DNA of 37,669 nt, taken from contig JAHITY010000053.1 of NCBI GenBank assembly GCA_018817165.1, positions 1 through 37,669 on the forward strand, read 5' to 3'. The translations under genes were made by a program, and so were the position numbers. The notes beneath the pieces were generated by a model, which saw only the letters and a list, made by a program, of their open reading frames with translations, searched no databases and was not told the DNA's origin. The DNA comes from Candidatus Omnitrophota bacterium. Its GTDB lineage: Bacteria > Omnitrophota > Gorgyraeia > B26-G9. This document shows positions 8,355 through 18,984 of this stretch, one piece after another. Numbering within the stretch: position 1 is the first letter of the stretch; the number at the start of each line of letters is the position of its first letter.

Positions 8355-9236
8355 ATGAAAAAGCTGTTTTTCATATTAATTTTATTTGGGCTTTTAAATA
8401 ATGCAATTGTTTTCGGCGATATAATATATTTGCGAAATGGGCGGATGATTGAAGGTGAAATTGTTGAGCAAACCAATGAATTTGTAAAGATAAACTGTTT
8501 GAGTTTGGGGATGTATGCTAAGTATAAGAAAAGCGCAATCGCAAAAATAGTTTTAGAAACCGCAAAATCTGAAACAAATAAAAACTCCCCAGATGGATTA
8601 AAGTCAGGAGTTGAACAACCCGCCAGCCGCGAAGTCCTTAAGTCTCAAATCATCAAACAAGAAGGCTATTTGTTATATCTTCCGCAAGGGCTTGTCGCTG
8701 GGAAAGTTTATCCTTTGATTGTCGCTTTTGATCCTGGAGCCAATGCGCAGGCAATGATTAATTTTTGGAAACCCATAGCCGATGAAAAAAAATTGATTGT
8801 TTACGCTTCGAAAAAGTTTCGCAATGGCCAGAACGATTGGTTTAAATCGGAAGAAAAAATGATCGAAGCGGTAATTAAGTCATATCCGGTTAATCGCAAG
8901 CGGATAATAACCACGGGAATATCCGGAGGAGGCATGGGCGCGCATATGGTTGCCTATTATCGGCCGGATTTGGTTTTAGCGGTGATTAGCACTGTTGGAC
9001 GGATAAATCCTTTTTTTAAAACAGACCCCAAAGCAAAACAAGATTATCCGCAAAGTAAAATAGCGGTATTTCTTTCCGGGACTAATGACTTTAATGCCGC
9101 GGAAATGCGCAAAGATCAGCAGTTTCTTTCCCAGCTTTATTGGCAGACAAAATGGCTGGAATTTAAAGGCGGCCATGAAATGGCGCCGCAGGAACTCTAC
9201 AAACAGGCCCTATCCTGGATAGAGCAATACTGGTAA
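8355..9236 (+). CDS. Secreted alpha/beta-hydrolase esterase with N-terminal SH3-like domain
   Basis: The 293-aa product has a signal peptide (1-21), then a small beta domain (about 22-70) of the 'I.L.NG..IEG.(I/V)' kind often found on exported proteins. The esterase domain (about 97-293) has a nucleophile elbow GISGGG with Ser190, a likely acid Asp245 in GTNDFN and His274 in GGHEMAP. The fold resembles PHB-depolymerase and carboxylesterase families that use a peptidase-like GxSxGG site. It is likely periplasmic or extracellular. The substrate is unknown. The PHA-synthase-like gene close by makes a polyester or short acyl ester conceivable, which is inference only. Its 92-base gap from the ABC-F gene and weak ribosome-binding site give no sign of tight coupling. 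Confidence 0.8.
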   Translation: MKKLFFILILFGLLNNAIVFGDIIYLRNGRMIEGEIVEQTNEFVKINCLSLGMYAKYKKSAIAKIVLETAKSETNKNSPDGLKSGVEQPASREVLKSQIIKQEGYLLYLPQGLVAGKVYPLIVAFDPGANAQAMINFWKPIADEKKLIVYASKKFRNGQNDWFKSEEKMIEAVIKSYPVNRKRIITTGISGGGMGAHMVAYYRPDLVLAVISTVGRINPFFKTDPKAKQDYPQSKIAVFLSGTNDFNAAEMRKDQQFLSQLYWQTKWLEFKGGHEMAPQELYKQALSWIEQYW

Positions 9237-9358
9237 ACAAGTCAAGGGTATTAGTTAAGGATGTAAATTAATGTTCAGGTAATAGTGTAAATCGCTGAAT
9301 ATGCTGCTTTAATCGTTTTATTGTCTCTGAGGTTACTGGTTTTCTTTCTGACTAAATA

Positions 9359-9386
9359 TGGGCCTGATTCTGTACAGGGCTTTTTT
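9359..9386 (+). terminator. Weak intrinsic terminator after the esterase gene
   Basis: GCCTG and CAGGGC pair with one bulge over a short loop and are followed by CTTTTTTAGCTTTT. The stem is short, so termination may be partial. Confidence 0.4.
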
Positions 9387-9424
9387 AGCTTTTATTTCCG
9401 CATTCTTTCGTATAAAAATTTCTT

Positions 9425-9453
9425 TTGACATCATCTAACTTTAGGAGTATCGT
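9425..9453 (+). promoter_or_regulatory. Candidate promoter of the atp operon
   Basis: A perfect TTGACA (9425-9430) is followed after 17 bases by TATCGT (9448-9453), 4 of 6 matches to the -10 consensus. The position, about 190 bases before atpB, fits a long-leader operon promoter. Confidence 0.4.
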
Positions 9454-9499
9454 ATTTTATATAAGGTGACAATGAAGTCACAAGCGGCTTTTAATGTCA

Positions 9500-9541
9500 A
9501 AAGTTCTCTTTAGATAGAAGTTATTTTCTAAAGGGAATTTT
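9500..9541 (+). other. Long leader hairpin upstream of atpB
   Basis: TTCTCTTTAGA (9504-9514) pairs with TCTAAAGGGAA (9527-9537), 11 bp including one G-U pair, around a 12-base loop. Pairing extends outward with AAAG and TTTT to about 15 bp. A T-rich run follows. It could be an attenuator or a mRNA-stabilising structure of the ATP synthase transcript. Confidence 0.5.
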
Positions 9542-9644
9542 ACTTTTAATCAGCAGATTATTTCTGGGCATTAAAGCTCGAGTCGCGCGCTTAAATTTAT
9601 TTTTAATCAACAAAGAGTTATTATTTTAATAAAGTAGGGAAAAG

Positions 9645-10478
9645 ATGAAAAATAAATATATAGCCTATTTAGGATTAATTTATTTGCTTTTTTCTCCGGT
9701 TGCGGTATTGGCTCAAGAGGGCAATGTTTCTGCAGTACTGTCTCGGGAAATCAGCAATGGCAAAACCCTGGATATTTTTCCTTTTCTTCCCACAGTACAG
9801 CTTCCGCTGGGAATAAGCGCGCATTTTTTTATGCTGTTACTCTCCGCAGGGCTGATCCTCTCGCTGTTTTTCTATGGGAAGCGACACCTAGCTTTAAAAC
9901 CTCGCGGATTGCTGGTTGTTTTGGAAAATATGATTGGTTTTGTCCAGGAGGATATTGTTTTTCCGATTATGGGTGAAGCTAAAGGCGAGAAATGGCTGCC
10001 GTTTTTCTGTACATTATTTCTTTTTTTATTGACAAGCAACCTTTTGGGCTTGATTCCTTGTTTTAAAACCGCTACTGGAAATATCAATGTGACCTCAGCC
10101 TTGGCAGCAATGATTCTGATCTTGGTTTTTTCGGTGGGGATAAAAAGTTTGGGAACTTTTAGGTTTTTTAAGAATTTTTTTCCTGCCGGGGTCATTCTGC
10201 CGATTGGGATTTTTGTGGCGTTTCTCGAATTTACCGGGCTATTCCTAAAAACCGCAATATTAAGTCTGCGGCTTTTTTCCAATATGTTTGCCGGACATCT
10301 GGCGATCTTCTCATTTTTGATGTTGATTTTTATCCTTAGCCCGATGGCGGGGATATTTGCTGTTCCGTTTACAGTTTTTACATACTTATTGGAAGTTATT
10401 GTCGGTTTTATTCAGGCGTTTGTTTTTACATTGCTTAGTTGTATATTTATTACAATGGCAAGCAGTGTTCATGAATAG
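9645..10478 (+). CDS. atpB: ATP synthase F0 subunit a
   Basis: The 277-aa integral membrane protein forms the half-channels through which protons reach the c-ring. The conserved helix ILSLRLFSNMFAGH holds the essential arginine facing the ring. The N-terminus looks like a cleavable signal (residues 1-23, ending VLAQ), as in several Gram-negative subunits a. It is first in the order atpB-E-F-H-A-G-D-C; no atpI precedes it. The ATG follows GTAGGGAAAAG. A structured leader lies upstream (9425-9541). Confidence 0.95.
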   Translation: MKNKYIAYLGLIYLLFSPVAVLAQEGNVSAVLSREISNGKTLDIFPFLPTVQLPLGISAHFFMLLLSAGLILSLFFYGKRHLALKPRGLLVVLENMIGFVQEDIVFPIMGEAKGEKWLPFFCTLFLFLLTSNLLGLIPCFKTATGNINVTSALAAMILILVFSVGIKSLGTFRFFKNFFPAGVILPIGIFVAFLEFTGLFLKTAILSLRLFSNMFAGHLAIFSFLMLIFILSPMAGIFAVPFTVFTYLLEVIVGFIQAFVFTLLSCIFITMASSVHE

Positions 10479-10501
10479 CTTATAACTTAAGGAGGTTTTT
10501 A

Positions 10502-10732
10502 ATGGACTTAACTACTTTATCATACGCGATTGCTGTTATTGGCGCTGGGATTGGTATCTTTGGCGGGGCAATTGGGATAGGAATGATCGGAGCAAAAGCA
10601 ATGGAAGCCATAGCGCGGCAACCCGCGGAAAAAAAAGATATCCGAACCAATATGATCCTTATGGCCGCTTTGATTGAAGGTTTAGCCTTTTTTGGTGCGA
10701 TTATCGCCCTGCTGATTATTTTTAAGAAATAA
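10502..10732 (+). CDS. atpE: ATP synthase F0 subunit c
   Basis: The 76-aa hairpin proteolipid has two glycine-rich membrane helices joined by the polar loop ARQPAEKKD. The ion-binding carboxylate is Glu59 in ALIEGLAF. Residues that mark sodium-binding c subunits (a Gln in helix 1 and Ser/Thr after the Glu) are replaced by Met28 and Gly-Leu, so the ring should carry protons. It starts 23 bases after atpB with AAGGAGG just upstream, the strongest ribosome-binding site of the operon, fitting the need for many copies. A 97-base gap with a small hairpin follows. Confidence 0.96.
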   Translation: MDLTTLSYAIAVIGAGIGIFGGAIGIGMIGAKAMEAIARQPAEKKDIRTNMILMAALIEGLAFFGAIIALLIIFKK

Positions 10733-10783
10733 GAGTTTATTGTGGATGATTAACTCAGCATATGTTGCGAACAAAATCTTTTT

Positions 10784-10798
10784 CAGCAAAAACTGCTG
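10784..10798 (+). other. Small hairpin between atpE and atpF
   Basis: CAGCA-AAAAC-TGCTG forms a 5-bp stem in the only sizeable gap inside the operon (10733-10829). It is too short for a good terminator but may protect or process the mRNA 3' to the highly expressed atpE. Confidence 0.3.
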
Positions 10799-10829
10799 TT
10801 TATTTGCTGACCTTTAAGGAGATAGGATT

Positions 10830-11312
10830 ATGGACTTATTTAAGATTGATCCTGGACTGGCTATTTGGACATGGATTGTTTTTGGGATTACTTTAACAAT
10901 TCTCTGGAAATTTGCTTTTCCCGCGCTTTTAACTAATATAAAAACTCGGGAAAAAACGATTGCCCAGGCGATTAACAATGCCGCTCAGATTGAAAAACGG
11001 CTTTCCGCGATAGAAGAGGAACAGGCTGAGGCGATTCAATTATCTAAGGCGCAGGCCAGTGAAATTTTACGCCAAACCCGCAATCAGGCGGAAAATATCA
11101 GAAAAGAGTTGTTGGCCAAAGCGGAAGCAGAAGCTCAGGATATTTTGGCCCAGGCAAAGATTAAAATTGAAGGAGAAAGGGTCGCGGTAATCCAATCAAT
11201 TAAATCGGACATTGCGGATTTTGTTTGTGACGCGGCGGAAAAAGTTATTGCTAAATCATTTGTTTCCAAAGATGATCGTATTTGGGTCAAAAAACTGGTA
11301 GAAACATTATGA
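10830..11312 (+). CDS. atpF: ATP synthase F0 subunit b
   Basis: The 160-aa product has one N-terminal membrane helix (about 11-30, WTWIVFGITLTILWKFAFPAL) and a long charged helix of Ala/Glu/Gln/Lys heptads that dimerises as the peripheral stalk and binds the delta subunit. Length is normal for the family. It begins after TAAGGAGATAGGATT and its TGA overlaps the ATG of atpH (ATGA, 11309-11312), so the two are translationally coupled. Only one b gene is present, unlike lineages with b and b'. Confidence 0.94.
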   Translation: MDLFKIDPGLAIWTWIVFGITLTILWKFAFPALLTNIKTREKTIAQAINNAAQIEKRLSAIEEEQAEAIQLSKAQASEILRQTRNQAENIRKELLAKAEAEAQDILAQAKIKIEGERVAVIQSIKSDIADFVCDAAEKVIAKSFVSKDDRIWVKKLVETL

Positions 11313-11845
11313 GTGGAAGAATTGTTGCCATCAGATATGCTACCGCGCTTTATCAGGTAGCGGTAGAGAAAAAAATGTTTGAAGCGATTGTCGGGGATCT
11401 GACAAGGCTTAATGAAATCATGGGTGTTGCGCTAATTAGGGAGTATTGTCTGAAAGCGCATGTTAATCAAGTTTTGGAAATGAAGTTTATAAATACAGCG
11501 TTTATTCCCTATGTAAGTCAGACCACTGGAGAGATGTTAAAAATCGCGGTGCGGAATGGCCGCTTAGCGGCATTGCCCTATTTGTTCGCGGCTTGGAAAA
11601 ACATAATCAATCAAGAATCCGGGATAGTGGAAGTTATGCTTGAGAGCGCTGATGAAGCTGAACAAAATATTCAGCAAATCATTGAAACAAAAATGGCCAA
11701 ACGTTTGGGAAAGAAAATTAAACTTAATAATATTGTTGTGCCAAAACTTCTCGGCGGGATCAGAATTTTATGGGACAACCACTTGATCGATTTGTCCGCG
11801 ATCGGAAGGTTAAAAATAATGCGGGCTTTATTTAAGGCTGTTTGA
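11309..11845 (+). CDS. atpH: ATP synthase F1 subunit delta
   Basis: The 178-aa product has the delta/OSCP start [14 protein letters not shown], a helical N-terminal domain that caps F1, and the C-terminal [22 protein letters not shown] block that contacts subunit b. I start it at ATG 11309, which overlaps the atpF stop; a longer frame from 11282 would run into atpF without need. It ends 14 bases before atpA. Confidence 0.93.
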   Translation: MSGRIVAIRYATALYQVAVEKKMFEAIVGDLTRLNEIMGVALIREYCLKAHVNQVLEMKFINTAFIPYVSQTTGEMLKIAVRNGRLAALPYLFAAWKNIINQESGIVEVMLESADEAEQNIQQIIETKMAKRLGKKIKLNNIVVPKLLGGIRILWDNHLIDLSAIGRLKIMRALFKAV

Positions 11846-11859
11846 TAAGGAAGGTTTTT

Positions 11860-14067
11860 ATGCGTGATCAGATAAAACCACAAGAGATTTTAGAAATTCT
11901 TAGACAGAAGATCGCGGATTTTGGCGCTGCTTCGCCAACCGAAACAGAAGTTGGCCGGATTATTCAGTCTGGCGACGGAATTGCCCGGGTTTGGGGTCTG
12001 AACAATATAATGTCCGGCGAATTAGTGGAAATTGAAACCCCTGGTGAGAAGCAAGTTCGCGGCATGGTGATGAATCTTGAAGAAGAAACTGTAGGGATTA
12101 TTTTATTTTCAGATTATGAATTAGTCAAAGAAGGCTGTTTGGTCAGACGCACGAAACGGATAGCGGAAGTGCCTGTAGGGGAAAGTCTTTTAGGCCGGGT
12201 TGTGGATTCTCTGGGTAATCCGATTGATGGCAAAGGTCCGATCAAGGCTGAGGAATATCGGCGAGTGGAAGTAAAAGGTCCGGGAATAATTGATCGCCAG
12301 AATGTTTCGGAACCTTTGCATACTGGAATAAAAGCAATTGACGCGATGATCCCGATCGGCCGCGGACAGCGGGAACTTATTATCGGTGATCGCAAGACAG
12401 GTAAAACGACAATCGCGATCGACACGATCATTAATCAGAAAAATTCTCAAGGTAAAGATAAAGTATATTGTTTCTATGTGGCCATTGGCCAAAAACGTTC
12501 TTCAGTTGTCCAGCTGGTGGAAACATTAAGAAAGCACGGGGTTATGGAATGTACAACCGTGATCAGCGCTACAGCTTCTGATCCGGCGTCTTTGCAGTAT
12601 CTGGCGCCTTATGCCGCTACGGCGATGGCGGAATATTTTCGGGATCAAGGCAAGCATGCTTTGATTATTTTTGACGATTTGACCAAACATGCTCAGGCTT
12701 ATCGGGAATTATCCTTGCTCATGCGCCGTTCCCCGGGACGGGAAGCTTATCCCGGCGATATTTTTTATCTCCACTCTCGGCTTTTAGAAAGAGCGGCAAA
12801 AATGAGCGCTGCCAAAGGCGGCGGTTCTTTGACCGCGCTGCCGATCGTGGAAACTCAGGAAGGGGATGTTTCGGCTTATATTCCGACAAATGTTATCTCA
12901 ATCACCGACGGACAGATATTTCTTGAATCTAATTTGTTTAATTCCGGATTACGTCCGGCAATTAATGTCGGCATTTCGGTTTCCCGCGTTGGCGGTGACG
13001 CTCAAATTAAAATTGTCAAACAAACCGTTGGTCCTTTGCGGATTCATCTGGCGCAGTTTCGTGAATTAGCCGCGTTTATGCAGTTTTCTTCCGACCTTGA
13101 TCCCGCGACGAAAAAACAGCTGGAAAGAGGTAAGCGTTTGATTGAAATCCTCAAACAGCCGCAGTACGCGCCGATTGATATTTATAAACAGGTGATGATT
13201 TTAAAAGCCGGGGTTTCCGGCAGGCTGGATAAATATCCCACAGACAAGCTTTTGCATTACCAAAAAGAGTTGTTTGCTTTTCTCGATACACAAGCCGTTG
13301 AATTTATGGAAAAACTGCGTAAAGCCGTCAGCTTTGATGATAAATTAGAAGCTGAGACAATTAATATTTTTGAAACATTTGAAAAGGACTTTAATCCGGA
13401 CATCGCGGAAAGCAATGTTGATTCCGGTTATGGGATAAACTTGGCAATGGCCTTGACTCATCCGGCATCGCGGATTAATCGGGAAATGTTGAAATTGGTT
13501 GAACAGATCGCGTCATATGACCTGGGAGATGCTTCTTTAGAGCAAGAATTGGAAGGAATTATTAATGGCAAAGAGCTTGCTGAAGAGCAAAGGGTGCAAA
13601 AACTGGTTGAATCTTGTGAGATGATTGATTGGGAAAAATCAAATCAAATGCCGGCGGTTTTCAAAAAAGCAGCGGAATTAATCGCCACTAAATTCAAAGA
13701 TAGCAACAGCCAGGGGATATATGATAAGCTGATCGAGCGCGAGAAATCAAGTTCGACAGCACTTACTCCCTTCTTTGCTTTACCGCATATTATTGTCGAA
13801 GGAACAGAAAAATTTGAGATGGTGATTGTCCGTTCGCGAAAAGGCATATTCTTTTCTGACGTTATGCCCAAAGTCCATGCGATGTTTTTTCTTGTCGGAT
13901 CAATGGATGAACGGCATTTTCACTTGGTTGTTTTGGCGGCTTTAGCTGGACTTGTCCAGCAGTCGGAATTTGAAGATACTTGGTTGAATACGCGTAAGTT
14001 AAAACAATTGCGGCTAAATTTACTGAACATGCTAAAAGATAAGGACGAGTCAGAAGAAAATGGCTAA
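11860..14067 (+). CDS. atpA: ATP synthase F1 subunit alpha fused to a C-terminal PTS EIIA (PtsN-type) domain
   Basis: The product is 735 aa, while alpha subunits are about 500-515. Residues 1 to about 510 form a complete alpha subunit: Walker A GDRKTGKT (176-183), the SVVQLVETL and [19 protein letters not shown] blocks and the C-terminal helical domain. After a linker (about 515-590), residues about 595-728 match EIIA domains of the fructose/PtsN class: a helical lead-in, [20 protein letters not shown] with the phosphorylatable His643, then the [25 protein letters not shown] strand-helix block. Stop codons and frame are continuous, so this is a real fusion and not a frameshift. ATG 11860 is preceded by AAGGAAGG. 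Its last codons overlap atpG by 8 bases. In the assembled enzyme three EIIA domains would surround F1, which suggests control by PTS phosphorylation or a purely structural role. The domain calls are firm; the regulatory idea is inference. Confidence 0.95.
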   Translation: MRDQIKPQEILEILRQKIADFGAASPTETEVGRIIQSGDGIARVWGLNNIMSGELVEIETPGEKQVRGMVMNLEEETVGIILFSDYELVKEGCLVRRTKRIAEVPVGESLLGRVVDSLGNPIDGKGPIKAEEYRRVEVKGPGIIDRQNVSEPLHTGIKAIDAMIPIGRGQRELIIGDRKTGKTTIAIDTIINQKNSQGKDKVYCFYVAIGQKRSSVVQLVETLRKHGVMECTTVISATASDPASLQYLAPYAATAMAEYFRDQGKHALIIFDDLTKHAQAYRELSLLMRRSPGREAYPGDIFYLHSRLLERAAKMSAAKGGGSLTALPIVETQEGDVSAYIPTNVISITDGQIFLESNLFNSGLRPAINVGISVSRVGGDAQIKIVKQTVGPLRIHLAQFRELAAFMQFSSDLDPATKKQLERGKRLIEILKQPQYAPIDIYKQVMILKAGVSGRLDKYPTDKLLHYQKELFAFLDTQAVEFMEKLRKAVSFDDKLEAETINIFETFEKDFNPDIAESNVDSGYGINLAMALTHPASRINREMLKLVEQIASYDLGDASLEQELEGIINGKELAEEQRVQKLVESCEMIDWEKSNQMPAVFKKAAELIATKFKDSNSQGIYDKLIEREKSSSTALTPFFALPHIIVEGTEKFEMVIVRSRKGIFFSDVMPKVHAMFFLVGSMDERHFHLVVLAALAGLVQQSEFEDTWLNTRKLKQLRLNLLNMLKDKDESEENG

Positions 14068-14938
14068 TCTAAAGGATTTACACAGCCGGATAGCAACATT
14101 GAAAAATATGCAGAAAGTGATGCGGGCGATGAATATGATCGCCTCAGTCAAGCTGCGTAAACTTTTTCGAACTCATAATGCATTAGCTTTTTTTGAAAAA
14201 TCAGTTGCCGGGCTCGCAATAGATATTCAGCAGGCATTAAAACAGTCAGAGTATCCATTGATCGCCGGGTATCCGAAGATAAAGAAAGCGCAGGTAATTA
14301 TTTTTACCGCGGATAAAGGTTTGTGCGGTTCGCATAATAGTTCAGTGCAGAAAGCTTTGGATCTATTTGTCCAGGGACAGAAAAAAAATAATATTGCGGT
14401 TGAGGTTACCTGTATCGGACTGCGAGGAGCTAGTTTCTGCAAACGCCGAGGGTATGATATTTATGATCAAACGGAAATCAATGATCGGGTTTTTAATTCC
14501 GCGGCGGTGCGGGACTTATCAATGAAAATTTCCCAGCGGTTTTTAAATAATGAAATTCAGGAAGTTCAGCTTATTGCTAATTATTTTGTATCAACTTTGC
14601 AGCAGGACACGCTTGTTTCCCGCTTAATCCCTTTAAGCGAGACGGCAGGAGATAAAACTAATCAAGCAAACTCTGAATTTAATCCTTTGATCGAACCGGA
14701 ACCAATGAAATTTATTGCTTTAGCTCAAGAACAATATTTGTATTATAAATTGATCGCGGCTTTGGCTAATTCTTATTTAAGCGAACAGTCGGCCAGAATG
14801 ACGGCCATGGAAAACGCGACTAAAAACTCGGAAGATCTGATCAATCATTATTTAAAATTGCAGAACCGCGCTCGTCAGGCGACGATCACAAATGATTTAA
14901 TTGAAATTATTTCAGGAAAAGAAGCTTTAAAAGGATAG
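14060..14938 (+). CDS. atpG: ATP synthase F1 subunit gamma
   Basis: The 292-aa rotor shaft has the N-terminal helix [21 protein letters not shown], the Rossmann-like middle with GLCGSHN, and the C-terminal helix [13 protein letters not shown]...[14 protein letters not shown] that rotates inside the alpha/beta hexamer. Length is normal. It overlaps the end of atpA by 8 bases, so expression is coupled, and ends 6 bases before atpD. No gamma-inhibitory insertion like that of chloroplast enzymes is evident. Confidence 0.95.
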   Translation: MANLKDLHSRIATLKNMQKVMRAMNMIASVKLRKLFRTHNALAFFEKSVAGLAIDIQQALKQSEYPLIAGYPKIKKAQVIIFTADKGLCGSHNSSVQKALDLFVQGQKKNNIAVEVTCIGLRGASFCKRRGYDIYDQTEINDRVFNSAAVRDLSMKISQRFLNNEIQEVQLIANYFVSTLQQDTLVSRLIPLSETAGDKTNQANSEFNPLIEPEPMKFIALAQEQYLYYKLIAALANSYLSEQSARMTAMENATKNSEDLINHYLKLQNRARQATITNDLIEIISGKEALKG

Positions 14939-16623
<1,685 letters not shown>

Positions 16624-16643
16624 TAACAAATTAATGGGTGCTT

Positions 16644-16691
16644 AAAAGTCTCTCTGTTTGGAATCTATCCGGGCAGGGAGATTTTAATTTT
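16644..16691 (+). terminator. Intrinsic terminator of the atp operon
   Basis: AAAGTCTCTCTG pairs with CAGGGAGATTTT (about 12 bp with G-U pairs) around a loop of about 17 bases and is followed by TTTTAATTTTAG. It lies 20 bases after atpC. Confidence 0.65.
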
Positions 16692-16702
16692 AGGCGCTGT
16701 TT

Positions 16703-16731
16703 TTGTAAACACAGCAAGCTTGTGGTATACT
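16703..16731 (+). promoter_or_regulatory. Promoter of the 16791-18800 gene
   Basis: TTGTAA (16703-16708), a 17-base spacer and TATACT (16726-16731) make a good sigma70-type promoter about 50 bases before the start codon and just after the atp terminator. Confidence 0.55.
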
Positions 16732-16790
16732 TGAATGCTTTTGATTGTAAGCAGAATTTAGAATAAACACAAAGAGAAATAGAGATAAAA

Positions 16791-18800
16791 ATGCGGGGTT
16801 TTAAATCAAAAAGGATTAATTGCCGGATATTGGTTGGGGCGGTGATTGTTGGTTTGGTGATGCCGCCGATAACTGGGTTTGCCGGCAAAGAAAATACGGC
16901 TAAAAACGCAATGCTTTCGCCCTCACTTTCTCTGGGGGCAGATACTTTTCAATATTTTTTTATCGATTCCCGCGCAGCGCCGCAAGCCAGCAATGCTTTG
17001 CGCAATGATCCTGCTTTTGCTGAATATCAGAGCTTGGTCAGGGTTAATGATTCTTCGATTGAAGTCAAACAATCCCAAGGAGTAAGCGCCTATTTTCTCG
17101 AGCAAGTGTTTAAGCGTGTATTAGTCCAGTTAAATAAACGTAAGGTTTGGAGCGATTTTCCCAGCTTTTACGCAAAAAATGAGTTTGTGTTTGGGTTTAA
17201 AGCCGGACAAAAGGAATTATATATTATTAATCAAGATACAAAAATAATCAGCCTGCCCGCTTCTTTGCTGAATAATTTTTCCGCGCTTTTATTTACGCTG
17301 CGCCATGTTATTCAACAATATAATAATCCTCAGATAAGTCAAGATAAGGTCTTGATCTCGGATGCTTTTTTCTTTATGAATTGTTTTGATTATGAACGCA
17401 GTGAAATTCTGCAATGGCCGGAATTAGCTTTATATGAAAACAGAAAATTGCTCAGGGAACTGCAGCAAGCTATCGCGGAAAATAATTTTTCACAGCTTAA
17501 TAAATTGCTGTTTAATAAATCTTTAACCAAGCAAACCAATAGAGAATTAAAAAAAGTATTTTCTAGCCTTTGCCATGATTTAAAAGATGTGTCGATTTCC
17601 CAGGGGCGGTTACAAAGTTTTGTTTTGCTGCTTTGGGAGATTAGCAACGCGAACAAAAAGCAGGCCAAGAAAACTTTTTATAATTTGATTTATGGTTTAT
17701 CAAGCATTCCCGCTTGGAGTAAATTAGTCAAAGAAGCCAGCCCGGGAGTTTTTATTACAAAGCTTGATCAGCTATTGGCGGAGTCTTATTTTGGAATGCA
17801 TCACACTAATTCTCAAGTCAAAGCCTTGCTGAGTAATACTGTGCTGGAGACATTGTTTTATTTTAAACAAATAGAAAATCGAGCGGAACAGTTTAGAGAC
17901 GGCGGCAAAGAGTCTGAATTCAGGCAGAAACGTGCGGCGCATGTTCGGGGTATTTTAGGGGAAATATCGGGATTGCATAAGTATACTTTTGTGTTTAAAG
18001 ACACTGTAATGCTCCTGGATAAGCATCCGCAGATTGATAGTCGCAATAAAATTTATGTTTCCCGGCTGAATACTGGCGAGGATTTTGAAAAAGAGTGTGA
18101 CGCGCATACTGCCGGAACAATGCTTGAATTTAAATACTCAGCGCATTATCGGGATATTTACGCGCAGCTTTTTGGCTTTATGAAACAAGGCTCAGTGTTT
18201 AGCCTGCTTTTAAACGCTCATCAGAAAAAAGCTTTAAGTTTGCAATCCAGGGATAATCCCAAGTTAAATAGCAGTGATCGAGAATTGACAAATGTGAAAA
18301 ATGTGGTTTATTTCGCGGAAAATGATATTAATGGGTTTGCTCAGCATGTGTCTGGTTTTGTCCAGGCAAATAAAGACTCTTTTGATCCCAAGACCGGGCG
18401 CTCGCTTGAAGCCAGAACTCTTTGGAATGCCGATGGTTTTAATTGCCGATTGAATTTAAAGGAGTTTGAGATACTTGTGCTTGATCCTGATTTTATCCAA
18501 GGACTTTTATCAGAAACTCAGGTTCTTCAGGGAATGAGTGAAGAGTTTAAAACCAAGTATTTTGAGAATTTGAGAAACTACTCTGAGGCGGTTTTTTCAG
18601 AGATGATCAAGATATATCAGAAAACTGGGTTTGATATTTATATCAGCATCAGTAATCCCAAGCTGAGAACTCTGGATAAAAGCTTTGTTAGTGGGATCAA
18701 GCTGGCTGATGATATTAAAAGCAGCAGAAAAAACATACATCAGTTTTCTGCGGACCATTCCCGGATCGAACATCTATTTTTCACCGAAACCGCAATCTAA
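16791..18800 (+). CDS. Exported protein with [M/C]LSP motif and a PD-(D/E)XK nuclease-like domain
   Basis: The 669-aa product has a basic start, a hydrophobic signal (about 12-31) and MLSPSLSL at 41-48, the same position as CLSPKIQM in the phaC-like protein at 3667-6033. Most of it is helical and not recognised. In the middle the order GEISG (Glu391), ECDAHTAG (Asp437), LEFKYS (Glu446-x-Lys448) and then YAQLFGFM looks like the E...D...ExK core of PD-(D/E)XK nucleases, with a following Gln-containing helix. This is motif reading only; no fold search was possible. If right, an exported protein with a nuclease core resembles a toxin or effector. No clear immunity gene follows; the next ORF is a 51-aa zinc ribbon. 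It has its own promoter and no tight neighbours. The start has only a weak ribosome-binding site (GAGATA). Confidence 0.82.
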   Translation: MRGFKSKRINCRILVGAVIVGLVMPPITGFAGKENTAKNAMLSPSLSLGADTFQYFFIDSRAAPQASNALRNDPAFAEYQSLVRVNDSSIEVKQSQGVSAYFLEQVFKRVLVQLNKRKVWSDFPSFYAKNEFVFGFKAGQKELYIINQDTKIISLPASLLNNFSALLFTLRHVIQQYNNPQISQDKVLISDAFFFMNCFDYERSEILQWPELALYENRKLLRELQQAIAENNFSQLNKLLFNKSLTKQTNRELKKVFSSLCHDLKDVSISQGRLQSFVLLLWEISNANKKQAKKTFYNLIYGLSSIPAWSKLVKEASPGVFITKLDQLLAESYFGMHHTNSQVKALLSNTVLETLFYFKQIENRAEQFRDGGKESEFRQKRAAHVRGILGEISGLHKYTFVFKDTVMLLDKHPQIDSRNKIYVSRLNTGEDFEKECDAHTAGTMLEFKYSAHYRDIYAQLFGFMKQGSVFSLLLNAHQKKALSLQSRDNPKLNSSDRELTNVKNVVYFAENDINGFAQHVSGFVQANKDSFDPKTGRSLEARTLWNADGFNCRLNLKEFEILVLDPDFIQGLLSETQVLQGMSEEFKTKYFENLRNYSEAVFSEMIKIYQKTGFDIYISISNPKLRTLDKSFVSGIKLADDIKSSRKNIHQFSADHSRIEHLFFTETAI

Positions 18801-18887
18801 ATCTCCTCAAGGATGCTGAGTCCCGAGAACTCCTCCTTTAATCAGAAATTAAAGTTCAGGTTTGAGCTCAGCGCAGGCTTTGCTTGT

Positions 18888-18916
18888 TTGCGCAAATCAG
18901 AATAGACAGGTATAAT
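18888..18916 (+). promoter_or_regulatory. Promoter of the small zinc-ribbon gene
   Basis: TTGCGC (18888-18893), a 17-base spacer and a perfect TATAAT (18911-18916) lie about 70 bases before the ATG at 18985. The -35 match is only 3 of 6. Confidence 0.5.
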
Positions 18917-18984
18917 TAATTAAGGATCAAGATGCTCAATCAACCATGCGGAAAATGAGTTAAAACCATGAAAGCAGGTGTTGA

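Larger units (their letters stand above)
9237..9644. other. Leader and promoter region of the ATP synthase operon
   Basis: This 408-base gap has no convincing gene. It holds a weak terminator near 9359, a candidate promoter at 9425-9453, a 10-bp perfect inverted repeat CTTTTGACAT (9422-9431) / ATGTCAAAAG (9494-9503), a small GTGAC...GTCAC palindrome (9466-9481) and a long hairpin at 9500-9541. Together these look like a regulated 5' leader of roughly 190 bases before atpB. Confidence 0.5.

Noticed and set aside
8246-8476. 76-codon minus-strand frame overlapping the ABC-F end and the esterase start
   Set aside because: It lies antisense to two well-supported genes and has no ribosome site or known motif.
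9872-10282. 136-codon minus-strand frame within atpB
   Set aside because: Antisense to a certain gene. It is a by-product of the codon pattern and has no domain.
10502-10732. Sodium-type c subunit
   Set aside because: The helix-1 Gln and the Ser/Thr next to the carboxylate required for sodium binding are replaced by Met and Gly-Leu, so a proton ring is more likely.
11842-11860. Earlier start for atpA at 11842
   Set aside because: It overlaps the end of atpH and adds IRKVF without family support. ATG 11860 has AAGGAAGG upstream and gives the usual alpha start.
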